A stretch of 64,000 nt of DNA, taken from assembly GCF_943192995.1 (NCBI RefSeq), contig NZ_CALPCP010000001.1:1-64000 (forward strand). Reading direction: 5' to 3'. Numbering within the stretch: the stretch's first letter is position 1; every line of letters begins with the position of its first letter. Of the stretch, positions 16,521 through 24,607 are shown one piece after another. The translations under genes were made by a program, and so were the position numbers. Source of the DNA: Flintibacter muris. Its GTDB lineage: Bacteria > Bacillota > Clostridia > Oscillospirales > Oscillospiraceae. The notes beneath the pieces were generated by a model, which was not told the DNA's origin, ran no database searches, and was given only the letters and a program-made list of their open reading frames with translations.

Positions 16521-17753
16521 TTACCGCGCTGTTACGCCCTCCACCATACGGTCCAGCTGGGCCTGGAGAGAGGCGCCGGAGGGATTTCCCTGGGCCATGC
16601 TGGAGGCGAATTCCGCCACCGGGTCCCAAATGTTTCCTCCCACCCGCTGGACCTGGGAAAACTCAGCCTGGGACAGCAGCGCCGCGATAGCCGCCGACTG
16701 CTGTACCTCCGGCGAGGAGGCTGCCGCGCTGTTGGAGGGCCCCTGGCCCCGGCGCTCAAAGCGCAGGCGCTGGCTCTCCTCACTGGTCAGCCATTCCGCC
16801 AGGCGGGCGGCCCATTCCGGATGCTGGGAGTAGGCGTTTACGCCGATAAGCTTACAGCCGGAAAAGGAGGCCATCTGCACCTGCTGTCCGCCGCAGGTAA
16901 AGGTGGGCAGTTTGACCGCTCCGGCCTGTTCTCCCCAGGCCTCTTGAATGGCCACCGCGTTCCACACGCCGCTGACACCGGCAATGACCTCGCCGTTCCG
17001 GACACCCGCCATAAACTCCTCGTCCGTCCGGCTGGAAAAGCCCGGGCTGGCGGCAATATCCAGCATGGCCTGGGCCACATCCAGGCCGGTGATGTCTCCA
17101 TCTGTGCTGTTCCAGGTACAGTAGTTGGTCAAACCGTCGTCATTCAGGCCGACCTCCAGGCCGGTGTTGCCAAAGAAGGAGTAGACATACCAGGCGGAGG
17201 ACCAGTCCATGGTAAACAGTTTTCCCGCCTGGGCGGCCGCCTCCAGCAGGCGGTCCATGGTCTGGACGTCCTCCTGGGAGAAATAGGCCTTGTTATAGTA
17301 GAGAAAGTAGCCATTGTCCGCCGTAAGAGGGTAGGCGTACAGCGTTCCGCCTACGCTGGCGGCCTCAACCGCCGCAGAGAGGTTTGTCCCCCGGATGGTC
17401 CCGGCATTTGTGATGGGGTCCAGCGCGCCGGCGGCGGCCAGGGCGGCTACCTGGTCATCTGCAAAGGTGAAGACATCCGCTCCCGCCTCCAGATCCCCCA
17501 GCAGAACATCTTTACAGCTGGCCTCGCCCTGGGGCTGACAGGTAATCTGAAAGTCGGCCTCACCGGCGTAGCGGACCTGGAACGAGTCGATCAGCTCCTG
17601 GAGCAAATCCGCATCCTCCTCCGCCCCCCAAACGGTGAGCGCTACTGTCTGCCTGGCCGGTGCCGGCTCCTCAGGGGAGGTCTGTCCCCCGCAGGCGGTC
17701 AAACCCAGCAGCATTGCCAGAAGAATTGGCAAAAAAACAGGTCTATTTTTCAT
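16521..17753 (-). CDS. Extracellular solute-binding lipoprotein (family 1, ABC-type)
   Basis: The product (410 aa) is a cluster-B/MalE-like substrate-binding protein with a lipoprotein signal (LLGLTACGG, Cys about 20). The body shows [20 protein letters not shown] at the start, the hinge-region [10 protein letters not shown], and [10 protein letters not shown] near the end, all typical of sugar-binding family-1 proteins. The ATG at 17753 follows GAAGGTG and opens the signal peptide. No permease or ATPase genes are next to it. It is followed directly by a chemoreceptor, so it may feed a shared transporter elsewhere, act as a chemosensory binding protein, or both. The ligand is not predictable. 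Confidence 0.88.
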   Translation of the reverse strand: MKNRPVFLPILLAMLLGLTACGGQTSPEEPAPARQTVALTVWGAEEDADLLQELIDSFQVRYAGEADFQITCQPQGEASCKDVLLGDLEAGADVFTFADDQVAALAAAGALDPITNAGTIRGTNLSAAVEAASVGGTLYAYPLTADNGYFLYYNKAYFSQEDVQTMDRLLEAAAQAGKLFTMDWSSAWYVYSFFGNTGLEVGLNDDGLTNYCTWNSTDGDITGLDVAQAMLDIAASPGFSSRTDEEFMAGVRNGEVIAGVSGVWNAVAIQEAWGEQAGAVKLPTFTCGGQQVQMASFSGCKLIGVNAYSQHPEWAARLAEWLTSEESQRLRFERRGQGPSNSAAASSPEVQQSAAIAALLSQAEFSQVQRVGGNIWDPVAEFASSMAQGNPSGASLQAQLDRMVEGVTAR

Positions 17754-17922
17754 GTCGTCACACCTTCCCGGTGAATTTGCAGCCGTGCACAGGGCCGAAC
17801 AACCTGTAACATGGCCCCCGGCTGTTTTTCCTATTATAACATTGTCTTCCAACCTTCGCAACCGCCTCTTGCGGAAAATGCGCTTCAACGCTGGCAGGCT
17901 TCGAAATTGAGGATACCGGACC

Positions 17923-17951
17923 TGTAGGGGCGGGCTGCGGCCGCCCCTGCA
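17923..17951. repeat. TGTAGGGG-type intergenic palindrome, copy 1
   Basis: GTAGGGGCGG (17924-17933) faces CCGCCCCTGC with one imperfect pair, forming a short palindrome. A longer copy with the same outer TGTAGGGG/CCCCTACA arms lies at 55199-55259, so this looks like a dispersed genomic repeat. Confidence 0.55.
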
Positions 17952-17973
17952 TACCGGCGATTGCCATAAATGT

Positions 17974-18001
17974 AACATCCCCTCCGTTGGAAGGGGATGT
18001 T
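17974..18001 (-). terminator. Terminator of the CAT-like gene
   Basis: Arms AACATCCCCT (17974-17983) and AGGGGATGTT (17992-18001) directly follow the stop codon on the minus strand; the T content after it is modest. The rest of 17754-18004 holds only the palindrome at 17923. Confidence 0.6.
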
Positions 18002-18004
18002 GAC

Positions 18005-18625
18005 TTACGGGGACAATTCTTTTATGGTACTTTGCAAGAACTCCAGAAACCGGGCGGCGTGGGCCCCGTCCATCTGGGTGTGGTGAAATTGAAAGGAGAT
18101 GGGCAAAAGGGACCGAAAGCCCTTTCTCTGAACCCTGCCCCAGATCAGATAGGGGTTGTTGTAGCAGCCGGCGTAGATGTTCACCGCGCCGTCCAGCTCG
18201 GTCTGCACCAGGGCGGAGGTACCGATCACCATGCAGTCCTCCAGGTCGTGGGGGTGACAGGTTTCCCGAACCCGCTGGGTCAGTTCCAGGTAGTCCTTCT
18301 CAAACTGGGCCAGGTCGGGGGAGTAGAGGATGTCACAGGTGCTGATTTCACCGTTGGGAAGGGCGACCACCGTGTTCACCGCCAGGCGGTTGTATTCCAC
18401 CAGGGTGTCCCCCACTGGCAGCAGGAAAAATTCCTCCACCTTGGAGGCCGCCTTGCCGATACACCAGCACATCATCATATTGAACTTGCAGTGGTACTTA
18501 TGGCTCCACCGTACCAACGGGGTGACATCCAGGGTCTTGAACAGCGTTACCATAGGCATAGGCGCATGCATCCACAACTCAAAGGCCGCAGCGCGCTTGG
18601 TTTGGGACGGATCAATCTCTCTCAT
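18005..18625 (-). CDS. Chloramphenicol acetyltransferase-family protein
   Basis: The product (206 aa) belongs to the trimeric CatA family, which transfers acetyl from acetyl-CoA. The catalytic motif HHxxxDG is present as HHTQMDG at residues 181-187, and the N-terminal part contains YHCKFNMMMCWCIGKA, matching the conserved core helix. It is only slightly shorter than classical CAT (about 213-219 aa), so it looks intact. Chromosomal members of this family often acetylate other small molecules, so chloramphenicol resistance is possible but not shown. The ATG is preceded by GGAAGGAGG. It has its own promoter, which overlaps the terminator of the ATPase gene downstream of it on the map, and is a single-gene unit. 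Confidence 0.85.
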   Translation of the reverse strand: MREIDPSQTKRAAAFELWMHAPMPMVTLFKTLDVTPLVRWSHKYHCKFNMMMCWCIGKAASKVEEFFLLPVGDTLVEYNRLAVNTVVALPNGEISTCDILYSPDLAQFEKDYLELTQRVRETCHPHDLEDCMVIGTSALVQTELDGAVNIYAGCYNNPYLIWGRVQRKGFRSLLPISFQFHHTQMDGAHAARFLEFLQSTIKELSP

Positions 18626-18671
18626 GTTGGTTCCTCCTTCCAAAATCCGGTGTTTTGATGCTAAAAAATAT

Positions 18672-18700
18672 ATTATACTACAGAGGAAGTCTGCCTGCAA
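18672..18700 (-). promoter_or_regulatory. Sigma-A promoter of the CAT-like gene
   Basis: On the minus strand TTGCAG (18695-18700), 17 bases, TATAAT (18672-18677). The -10 box is perfect. It lies right against the terminator of the upstream operon. Confidence 0.75.
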
Positions 18701-18703
18701 CAA

Positions 18704-18729
18704 AATTCCCTCCCAAATGGGAGGGAATT
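18704..18729 (-). terminator. Terminator of the metal-resistance operon
   Basis: Arms AATTCCCTCCC (18704-18714) and GGGAGGGAATT (18719-18729) with a four-base loop, five bases after the ATPase stop. On the minus strand the stem runs into TTTTG. Confidence 0.8.
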
Positions 18730-18734
18730 GGTGT

Positions 18735-20642
18735 TTATTTGGCTTTCAGCATTCGGCTTGCGTTGAGAATGGCCAGCACGGAAACCCCCACGTCGGCGAA
18801 CACTGCCGCCCACATGTTGGCCCTGCCCATGGCGGACAGCACCAGCACCAGCAGCTTCACGCCCAGGGCAAAGACCACGTTCTGCCGGACGATTGCCAGC
18901 GTCTTCCGGGCGATACGCACCGCCACAGGGAGCTTTAGCAGGTCGTCGTCCATAAGGACGATGTCGGCGGCCTCAATGGCGGCGTCCGAGCCCAGGGCTC
19001 CCATGGCCACCCCGATATCGGCCCGAGACAGAACGGGGGCATCGTTGATGCCGTCCCCCACAAAGACCAGCTTCTCCTTGGGGCCCTTGTCCCGGAGGAG
19101 CTCCTCCACCCGTTCCACCTTACCGGCGGGGAGGAGCTGGGCGTAGAACCGGTCCAATCCCAGCTGTTCCGCCACAGCCTGGGCCGCCCCCTGGGCGTCT
19201 CCGGTGAGCATGACAGTCTGCCTCACGCCTGCCGCCTTCAGCTCCCGCAGGGCCTGGGCGGAGGTGGACTTGGGCTGGTCGGCAATGACCAGATGTCCGG
19301 CGTATTGGCCGTCCACCGCCACGTGGATGACCGTTCCGGGGTGGTCGTGGTCTGAGGTGACAGCGATCTGTTCCCGGTCCATCAGCTTCCGGTTGCCGGC
19401 CAGAACTCTGCGCCCGTCAATGACAGCCTGAACCCCATGGCCTGCGATCTCCTCCACCCCGGCGGCCCGGCTCTGGTCGGCAAGACCGCCCCAGGCTGCT
19501 ACAATGGACTTGGAGATGGGGTGGGTGGAGAACTGCTCAGCCAGGGCGGCCAGCTCCAGCAGCTCCTGCTCAGACATGCCCTGGGGGTGGACCGCCGTGA
19601 CGGAAAATTTCCCCTGGGTCAGGGTGCCTGTCTTGTCAAAGACAACCACCCCCGCCTGGGCCAGGGCCTCCAGATAGTTGCTCCCCTTGACCAGAATGCC
19701 CTGTTTGGAGGCTCCGCCAATGCCCCCGAAGAAGGACAGAGGGATGGAGATGACCAGAGCGCAGGGACAGGACACCACCAGGAAGTTCAGCGCCCGGGGC
19801 ACCCAGGTTTCCCACTGGCCGTCCATCAGCGACGGAATTACCGCCAGGGCAAGGGCGGCGAAGACCACGATGGGGGTATAATACCGGGCAAATTTGGTGA
19901 TAAAATGCTCCGCCTGGGCTTTTTTCTCGCTGGAGTTTTCCACCAGATCCAAAATCCGGGCCACAGTGGACTGGCCGAAGGGCTTTGACACTTTTACATG
20001 GAGCAGTCCGGAGAGATTGACACAGCCGGAGATCACCTCGTCCCCGGCGGACACGTCCCGGGGCAGGGACTCGCCGGTGAGTGCGGCGGTGTCCAGGGCG
20101 GAGGTTCCCTCCAGAACGGTTCCGTCCAGGGGTACCCGCTCCCCGGCCTTGATGACAATTACGTCGTCCACCGCCACCTCATCCGGGTCCACCTGAACCA
20201 GCTGGCCGTCCCGCTCCACGTTGGCGTAGTCGGGGCGGATGTCCATGAGGGCGGAGATGGACTGCCGGGACCGGGAGACGGCCACATTCTGAAACAGTTC
20301 GCCCACCTGATAAAAGAGCATCACCGCCACCGCCTCCGGGTACTCGCCAATGACCAGTGCCCCAATGGTGGCCACACACATGAGAAAGTTCTCATCAAAG
20401 ACCTGGCCGTGCATGATATTACGGACAGCTTTCCAGAGAACATCCCATCCGATCACCAGATAAGGAATCAGGAACAGCGGCCACTTCGCCAGGGTGTACG
20501 CTCCGCAGCCATCCCGGTCCTGAACCACGCTGAGCAGCGGAATGGGGCCAGACAGCCGGACAGTGGGCAAAAGTAAGCAGACAACAAACAGCACAAAGGC
20601 AATGAGGATGCGGTACAGGGTCTTTTTTTGCTTTCGGGTCAT
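18735..20642 (-). CDS. cadA: Heavy-metal-translocating P-type ATPase (CadA/ZntA type)
   Basis: This 635-aa P1B ATPase is predicted to export Zn2+, Cd2+ or Pb2+. It shows the actuator TGES (189-192), the membrane CPC motif (SCPCAL, 292-294), the phosphorylation loop DKTGTLT (Asp336), an STHPISKS His-Pro motif and GDGINDAP in the hinge. The final helices contain MGRANMWAA. The N-terminal metal-binding HMA domain found in many CadA proteins is missing; instead a separate 70-aa HMA protein is encoded in the same operon. ATG 20642 is chosen because AGAGGTG stands 6 bases upstream; a GTG three codons earlier lies inside that site. The CPC type and ArsR/CadC-like regulator favour Zn/Cd/Pb over copper. 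Confidence 0.92.
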   Translation of the reverse strand: MTRKQKKTLYRILIAFVLFVVCLLLPTVRLSGPIPLLSVVQDRDGCGAYTLAKWPLFLIPYLVIGWDVLWKAVRNIMHGQVFDENFLMCVATIGALVIGEYPEAVAVMLFYQVGELFQNVAVSRSRQSISALMDIRPDYANVERDGQLVQVDPDEVAVDDVIVIKAGERVPLDGTVLEGTSALDTAALTGESLPRDVSAGDEVISGCVNLSGLLHVKVSKPFGQSTVARILDLVENSSEKKAQAEHFITKFARYYTPIVVFAALALAVIPSLMDGQWETWVPRALNFLVVSCPCALVISIPLSFFGGIGGASKQGILVKGSNYLEALAQAGVVVFDKTGTLTQGKFSVTAVHPQGMSEQELLELAALAEQFSTHPISKSIVAAWGGLADQSRAAGVEEIAGHGVQAVIDGRRVLAGNRKLMDREQIAVTSDHDHPGTVIHVAVDGQYAGHLVIADQPKSTSAQALRELKAAGVRQTVMLTGDAQGAAQAVAEQLGLDRFYAQLLPAGKVERVEELLRDKGPKEKLVFVGDGINDAPVLSRADIGVAMGALGSDAAIEAADIVLMDDDLLKLPVAVRIARKTLAIVRQNVVFALGVKLLVLVLSAMGRANMWAAVFADVGVSVLAILNASRMLKAK

Positions 20643-20655
20643 ATAAAACACCTCT

Positions 20656-21270
20656 TTATGTGGGCTTCTCCAGCACGGCGATACCTTCGGGCACCCGGCC
20701 GGAAATGACCTCCACCGCCACTGGGGCCAGTCTCAGGCGCTCCAGCAGCATCCGGTAGGTCTCCGGGGTGAAGGCGTGTTCATAGTGGAAGCCCACACCC
20801 TGATAAATTTTAATCATGGTCCCGTAGGCCGTCCCCACCTTTCCCTGGAGGTAGGTGGGCAGGATGAGCCGCCCGCCGGGGGCGGTGACCCGCCACAGCT
20901 CCCGCACCGCAGCCTCCGGCTGGGGGAGGAGATGGAGAACGTTGGCGGCAATCACCGCGTCAAAGCTGCCGTCCGGGTCGGACAGGGCAGTCACGTCCCG
21001 CCGGGAGAAGGTGATGTTGGTCAGCCCCCGCTTTTTTGCTTTCTTCCGGGCCTGCTTCAGCATAGCCTGGGACTGGTCGGTACACAGCACCGTTCCGGCC
21101 CGTTTTGCCGCCGCCAGGGAGAATTCCCCCGTCCCGGCGGCGCAGTCCAGGACCCTGGCCCCGGCTGGAACCAGCTGGGCCGTCCGGGCGGCCGCCGCAG
21201 TATTGACCGCCCGGTTGCTCCGCTCCACCAGGTCGTACAGCCAGGCCACCCGGTCCCAAAAGGTACTCAC
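20656..21270 (-). CDS. Class I SAM-dependent methyltransferase (UbiE-like)
   Basis: The product (204 aa) is a small Rossmann-fold methyltransferase. Motif I is VLDCAAGTGEF (40-50), the acidic end of strand 2 is CTDQS, and FDAVIAANVLHLLPQPE plus LWRVTAPGGRLILPTY match UbiE/Coq5-like enzymes. It lacks the conserved Cys set of arsenite methyltransferase ArsM, so arsenic methylation is not supported. The GTG start overlaps the HMA stop by four bases (GTGA), and the ATPase gene begins 14 bases after its stop, so it is firmly inside the metal operon. Its substrate is unknown. Confidence 0.85.
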   Translation of the reverse strand: MSTFWDRVAWLYDLVERSNRAVNTAAAARTAQLVPAGARVLDCAAGTGEFSLAAAKRAGTVLCTDQSQAMLKQARKKAKKRGLTNITFSRRDVTALSDPDGSFDAVIAANVLHLLPQPEAAVRELWRVTAPGGRLILPTYLQGKVGTAYGTMIKIYQGVGFHYEHAFTPETYRMLLERLRLAPVAVEVISGRVPEGIAVLEKPT

Positions 21271-21479
21271 AGCACGATCTCGCAGTCGGGCTCCACTTTT
21301 TTACAGCATTTCACCACGTCCTTCATCACAGCGTCCACATCATCAGCCTCAATGGTCATTTTTTGGGTCATGAAGGACACAGAGGCACCGGTGACGCCGG
21401 GCAGCTTTTTGATGGCGGTCTCCATTTTGGCGGCGCAGTTGGCGCAGTCCAGATCAATGAGCTTAAAAGTCTTTTTCAT
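21267..21479 (-). CDS. HMA-domain metal chaperone (CopZ-like)
   Basis: This 70-aa protein consists of one heavy-metal-associated domain of beta-alpha-beta-beta-alpha-beta type. The metal site is DCANC (Cys12 and Cys15), preceded by the short KLIDLDC strand; MTIEADDVDAVMKDVV is the typical second half. It probably binds a soft metal in the cytosol and hands it to the P-type ATPase, which itself lacks an HMA domain. The acidic residue before Cys (DCANC) fits Zn/Cd/Pb-type domains better than the copper GMTC type. A ribosome site GAAAGGA precedes the ATG. It is the second gene of the operon, overlapping the methyltransferase by four bases. Confidence 0.88.
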   Translation of the reverse strand: MKKTFKLIDLDCANCAAKMETAIKKLPGVTGASVSFMTQKMTIEADDVDAVMKDVVKCCKKVEPDCEIVL

Positions 21480-21497
21480 GATAAAACATCCTTTCTG

Positions 21498-21857
21498 TCA
21501 CTCTAAAATATGTTCCATACCCTGGGCCAGGATATGAATGACGTGGTCGTCGGCCAGGGAGTAGTACACAGTTTTGCCCTCCCGGCGGAATTTTACCAGC
21601 TTGCTGTTTTTCAGCACCCGCAGCTGGTGGGAGACGGCGGACTGGGTGACCTCCATCAGCTTGGCGATGTCGCACACACACAGCTCCGACTCCAGCAGGG
21701 CGTACAGGATTTTGACCCGGGTGCTGTCGCCGAATATTTTAAACAGCTCGGCCAGGTCGTATAGCTGTTCGTCGGGGGGCAGCTGGGCGCGGACCTTCTC
21801 CACGGCGTCCAGGTGGACGCACTCCTCCTCGCAGTGAGGGATGGCTTTCCCTTCCAT
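21498..21857 (-). CDS. ArsR/SmtB-family metal-sensing repressor (CadC-like)
   Basis: This 119-aa winged-helix repressor releases DNA on metal binding. The recognition helix is TQSAVSHQLRVLK (71-83). Two metal sites can be read. The alpha3N site has Cys9 and Cys13 in the N-terminal arm and Cys60/Cys62 in ELCVCD, as in CadC (Cd/Pb). The alpha5 site has Asp103-x-His105 and His116-x-x-Glu119, matching the SmtB/CadC zinc site. The ATG follows AAAGGAG. It heads the operon ArsR-HMA-methyltransferase-ATPase and has a matching palindromic operator at the start point of its own promoter, so autorepression relieved by metal is the likely control. Confidence 0.92.
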   Translation of the reverse strand: MEGKAIPHCEEECVHLDAVEKVRAQLPPDEQLYDLAELFKIFGDSTRVKILYALLESELCVCDIAKLMEVTQSAVSHQLRVLKNSKLVKFRREGKTVYYSLADDHVIHILAQGMEHILE

Positions 21858-21870
21858 AGCGTTCTCCTTT

Positions 21871-21898
21871 CAACATATGAGCACTTGTTCATGTGTTG
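21871..21898. promoter_or_regulatory. Operator of the ArsR/CadC-like repressor
   Basis: Half-sites CAACATATGAGCA (21871-21883) and TGTTCATGTGTTG (21886-21898) form a 13-2-13 inverted repeat matching at 11 of 13 positions. This is the layout of SmtB/CadC operators (TGAACA core). It covers the predicted transcription start. Confidence 0.8.
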
Positions 21899-21903
21899 GC
21901 ATT

Positions 21904-21932
21904 ATCATACTACACAGCCCCCCCTTTGTCAA
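21904..21932 (-). promoter_or_regulatory. Sigma-A promoter of the metal-resistance operon
   Basis: On the minus strand TTGACA (21927-21932), 17 bases with a G-run, TATGAT (21904-21909). The operator lies directly downstream. Confidence 0.8.
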
Positions 21933-21960
21933 GGGGGACCGGGAATTTTTTTCGGCGCCC

Positions 21961-21989
21961 TTGCCAGCATGGGAGAAAGACAGTATAAT
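21961..21989 (+). promoter_or_regulatory. Sigma-A promoter of the second O-acetylation operon
   Basis: TTGCCA (21961-21966), 17 bases, TATAAT (21984-21989), about 112 bases before the first gene and divergent from the metal promoter. Confidence 0.75.
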
Positions 21990-22108
21990 ATTCCTGCCGC
22001 AAATTTTTTTCTCCCAGCCGGGAACCTTTTTCCGCGCTCTGCGTCAAAGCTCTCAGAACCCAAAACCGGGTCAAACCATAACCCCAACAGAAAAGGAGTT
22101 TACTTATC

Positions 22109-23134
22109 ATGAAACGACGCATCCTAGCTATGGCCCTGGCCAGCGCCCTGGCCCTGTCCCTTGCCGCCTGCGGCGGCGGAAACGGCGGCGGCAGCGCCTC
22201 CTCCACCCCCGGCGGAAGCTCTTCCGTCAGCTCCAGCCAGCCGGACGGCTCCGCGCCCGGCGGCTCCAATCCGGACGTTTCCAGCCCGGACGGCTCCCAG
22301 CCCGACGCCTCCGCCCCCGACGGCAGCGCCAGCGGCTCCGCCGGCGGCAGCGCCTCCTCGGCGGAGGGCTTGAAGGTCACCCTTACCCTCAACCGCACCA
22401 ACATCGAGCTGAATAAGGCCGGGGCCACCTTCCGCCTGCGCTATACCGCCGAGCCCGACACCGACGGCATTCCCACCTTCACCTCCAGCGACACCAAGGT
22501 GGCCACGGTCGCGGAGGACGGCACCATCAAAGCGGTTGCCCCCGGCAAGGCCACCATCACCGTGACCTACGACGGGGCCACTGCCACCGCTTCCGTCAAC
22601 TGCAGCTGGAAGGAGAGCCAGCCCGCTCCCACCCCTAAGCCCGACGCCTCCAAGCCCGACAGCAGCGGCTCCGGCAGCTCCAGCGGTTCCAGCAGCTCCG
22701 GCGGCTCCAGCAGCTCCGCCCCCGCCGCCAGCGTGAACCTGTCCGATTTCTACACCACCATCACCGGCAAGTATCAGTTCTCCTTTATGATGGAGGCCGA
22801 TGACACCATGCTGTCCACCTTCTTCGCCGGGCTGTCCAACCTCACGCTGTCCCAGCAGGTCCTTTACCTGTGCGGCATGAGCCCCTCTCCCCACGGTGAC
22901 TTCGCCCTGGTCCAGGTGTCCGACCCCAAGAATGCGGATACGGTGAAGGCCATCTTCCAGGCCCGCATCGACTACATGGTGGGCGACGGCAACGGCCCCG
23001 GCGGCGCTCTCTACCCCATGGAGCAGACCATGTGGGAGGAGAACGCCCGCATCGCTGTCAACGGCGACTGCGTGATGCTGATTGTCCACCCGGACTGCGA
23101 CAGCATTGTCGACGACTTTAACGCCCTGTTCTAA
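22109..23134 (+). CDS. Lipoprotein with BIG2 Ig-like domain and DUF4358
   Basis: The product (341 aa) has a lipoprotein signal (LSLAACGGG, Cys about 21) and a Ser/Pro/Asp/Gly linker. A bacterial Ig-like (BIG2) domain follows at about 85-165 (LNRTNIELNKAGATFRL through TSSDTKVATVAEDGTI to ATITVTYDG). A second Ser/Gly linker leads to a C-terminal DUF4358-type domain (about 210-341, containing LVQVSDPKNADTVKAIF). DUF4358 lipoproteins commonly sit beside MBOAT and DHHW genes in clostridia, as here. The role is unknown; it may be a surface-exposed partner of the O-acetylation pair. The ATG follows AAAAGGAG. Confidence 0.82.
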   Translation: MKRRILAMALASALALSLAACGGGNGGGSASSTPGGSSSVSSSQPDGSAPGGSNPDVSSPDGSQPDASAPDGSASGSAGGSASSAEGLKVTLTLNRTNIELNKAGATFRLRYTAEPDTDGIPTFTSSDTKVATVAEDGTIKAVAPGKATITVTYDGATATASVNCSWKESQPAPTPKPDASKPDSSGSGSSSGSSSSGGSSSSAPAASVNLSDFYTTITGKYQFSFMMEADDTMLSTFFAGLSNLTLSQQVLYLCGMSPSPHGDFALVQVSDPKNADTVKAIFQARIDYMVGDGNGPGGALYPMEQTMWEENARIAVNGDCVMLIVHPDCDSIVDDFNALF

Positions 23135-23144
23135 ACATTACGCC

Positions 23145-23174
23145 AAACGGTGGACGAAGAATCGTCCGCCGTTT
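23145..23174 (+). terminator. Intercistronic hairpin after the DUF4358 gene
   Basis: Arms at 23145-23157 and 23162-23174 pair over 13 bases with one G-T pair and a four-base loop. It is followed by only TTT within the arm, so it probably weakens rather than stops transcription into the MBOAT gene. Confidence 0.5.
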
Positions 23175-23191
23175 GTATGAGGAGGTTCCCC

Positions 23192-24595
23192 ATGGTCTTT
23201 TCCACCCCCATTTTCATGTTTTATTTCCTGGTTCTCACCCTGGCGGTGTACTATGTGGTGCCCCGAAGGCTGCGCAACCCGGTGCTGCTGTGCGCCTCTC
23301 TGGCCTTCTACTACTGGGGGGAGCGGGCCTATGTGTCCATCATGTTCCTGTCCACCGCTATTGACTACACCCACGGCCTGCTGGTGGAGCGGTGCAAGGC
23401 AAAGGGGAACGACCGGGGGGCGCGGGCGGCGGTGACCGCCTCCATCCTGTTCAATCTGGCCCTGCTGTGCTTTTTCAAGTACTGGGACTTTATCGCCGGG
23501 ACCCTACAGTCCGCCGGCCTCACCTTTATGCCTGTACTGGGGGTCCATCTGCCCATCGGCATCTCCTTCTACACCTTCCAGACCATGAGCTACACCATTG
23601 ACGTCTACCGGGGGGACGCCCGGGCTCAGCGGAATATCTTCAATTTCGGTACCTTTGTCACTCTGTTCCCCCAGCTCATTGCAGGCCCCATTATCAAGTA
23701 CAAAGACCTGGGTGACCAGATTGATGAGCGGACCTGTTCCAGCGAAAAATTTGCTTCCGGTGTACAAATCTTTATGGTGGGCCTGGCCAAAAAGCTGCTC
23801 ATTGCCAACAATGTGGGTATGCTCTGGGACAGCTACAAGGCCATGGCCCTGTCCGAGCTGACAGTGGCCGGGGCCTGGCTGGGGGTGCTGGCCTTCACTT
23901 TCCAGATTTATTTTGACTTCTCCGGCTACTCTGACATGGCCGTGGGCCTGGGGCGGATGCTGGGCTTTGAATTTCTGCCCAACTTTAACTACCCCTACAT
24001 CTCCAAAAGCATCACCGAGTTCTGGCGGCGGTGGCACATCTCCCTCAGTACCTGGTTCCGGGAGTATCTGTATATCCCCCTGGGAGGCAACCGCAGGGGA
24101 AAGGGCCGGCAGATGTTCAACCTGCTGGTGGTCTGGGCCGCCACCGGCATCTGGCACGGGGCCAACTGGACCTTTCTGTTCTGGGGGCTTTACTTTTTTG
24201 TCCTGCTGATGATAGAAAAATTCTTTCTGCTGGACAAGCTGGAGCGGGCCCCCGCCCTGGTGGGACATGTGTACACCATGCTGCTGGTTATGGTCAGCTG
24301 GGCCATCTTCGCCATTGAGGACCTGGGGCAGCTGGGAGGATATCTCAAGGTCATGTTCGGCCTGGGGGGCGTCCCCCTGGCGGACGGCGCTTTCGGCTAC
24401 TATCTGACCAGCTACCTGCCCACCCTCTGCGCGGCGGCGCTGGCCTCCACACCGCTGGGCGGGGCACTCTACCGCCGCCTGGGCACAAAGGCACAGCAAA
24501 TCGCCTGCACTGCCCTGGTGGCCGGTGGACTGATGATCTGTACCGCCTATCTGGTGGCCGGCACTTACAACCCCTTCCTGTACTTTAACTTTTAA
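23192..24595 (+). CDS. MBOAT-family O-acyltransferase (AlgI/DltB-like), second copy
   Basis: This 467-aa membrane acyltransferase is the same length as the one at 9547 and clearly homologous. It has PIGISFYTFQTMSYTIDVYR (121-140), FPQLIAGPIIKYKD (159-172), YFDFSGYSDMAVGLG (240-254), WRRWHISLSTWFREYLYIP (His282) and IWHGANWTF with the invariant His322. The two differ at many positions outside the motifs, so they are paralogues, not a recent duplicate. ATG 23192 is supported by GGAGG 7 bases upstream; the frame extends further upstream without a better site. The DHHW partner begins 12 bases downstream. Confidence 0.93.
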   Translation: MVFSTPIFMFYFLVLTLAVYYVVPRRLRNPVLLCASLAFYYWGERAYVSIMFLSTAIDYTHGLLVERCKAKGNDRGARAAVTASILFNLALLCFFKYWDFIAGTLQSAGLTFMPVLGVHLPIGISFYTFQTMSYTIDVYRGDARAQRNIFNFGTFVTLFPQLIAGPIIKYKDLGDQIDERTCSSEKFASGVQIFMVGLAKKLLIANNVGMLWDSYKAMALSELTVAGAWLGVLAFTFQIYFDFSGYSDMAVGLGRMLGFEFLPNFNYPYISKSITEFWRRWHISLSTWFREYLYIPLGGNRRGKGRQMFNLLVVWAATGIWHGANWTFLFWGLYFFVLLMIEKFFLLDKLERAPALVGHVYTMLLVMVSWAIFAIEDLGQLGGYLKVMFGLGGVPLADGAFGYYLTSYLPTLCAAALASTPLGGALYRRLGTKAQQIACTALVAGGLMICTAYLVAGTYNPFLYFNF

Positions 24596-24607
24596 GGAGG
24601 CGCGAAT

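Noticed and set aside
20656..21270. Arsenite methyltransferase ArsM
   Set aside because: It lies in a metal operon but lacks the conserved Cys residues of ArsM and is too short.
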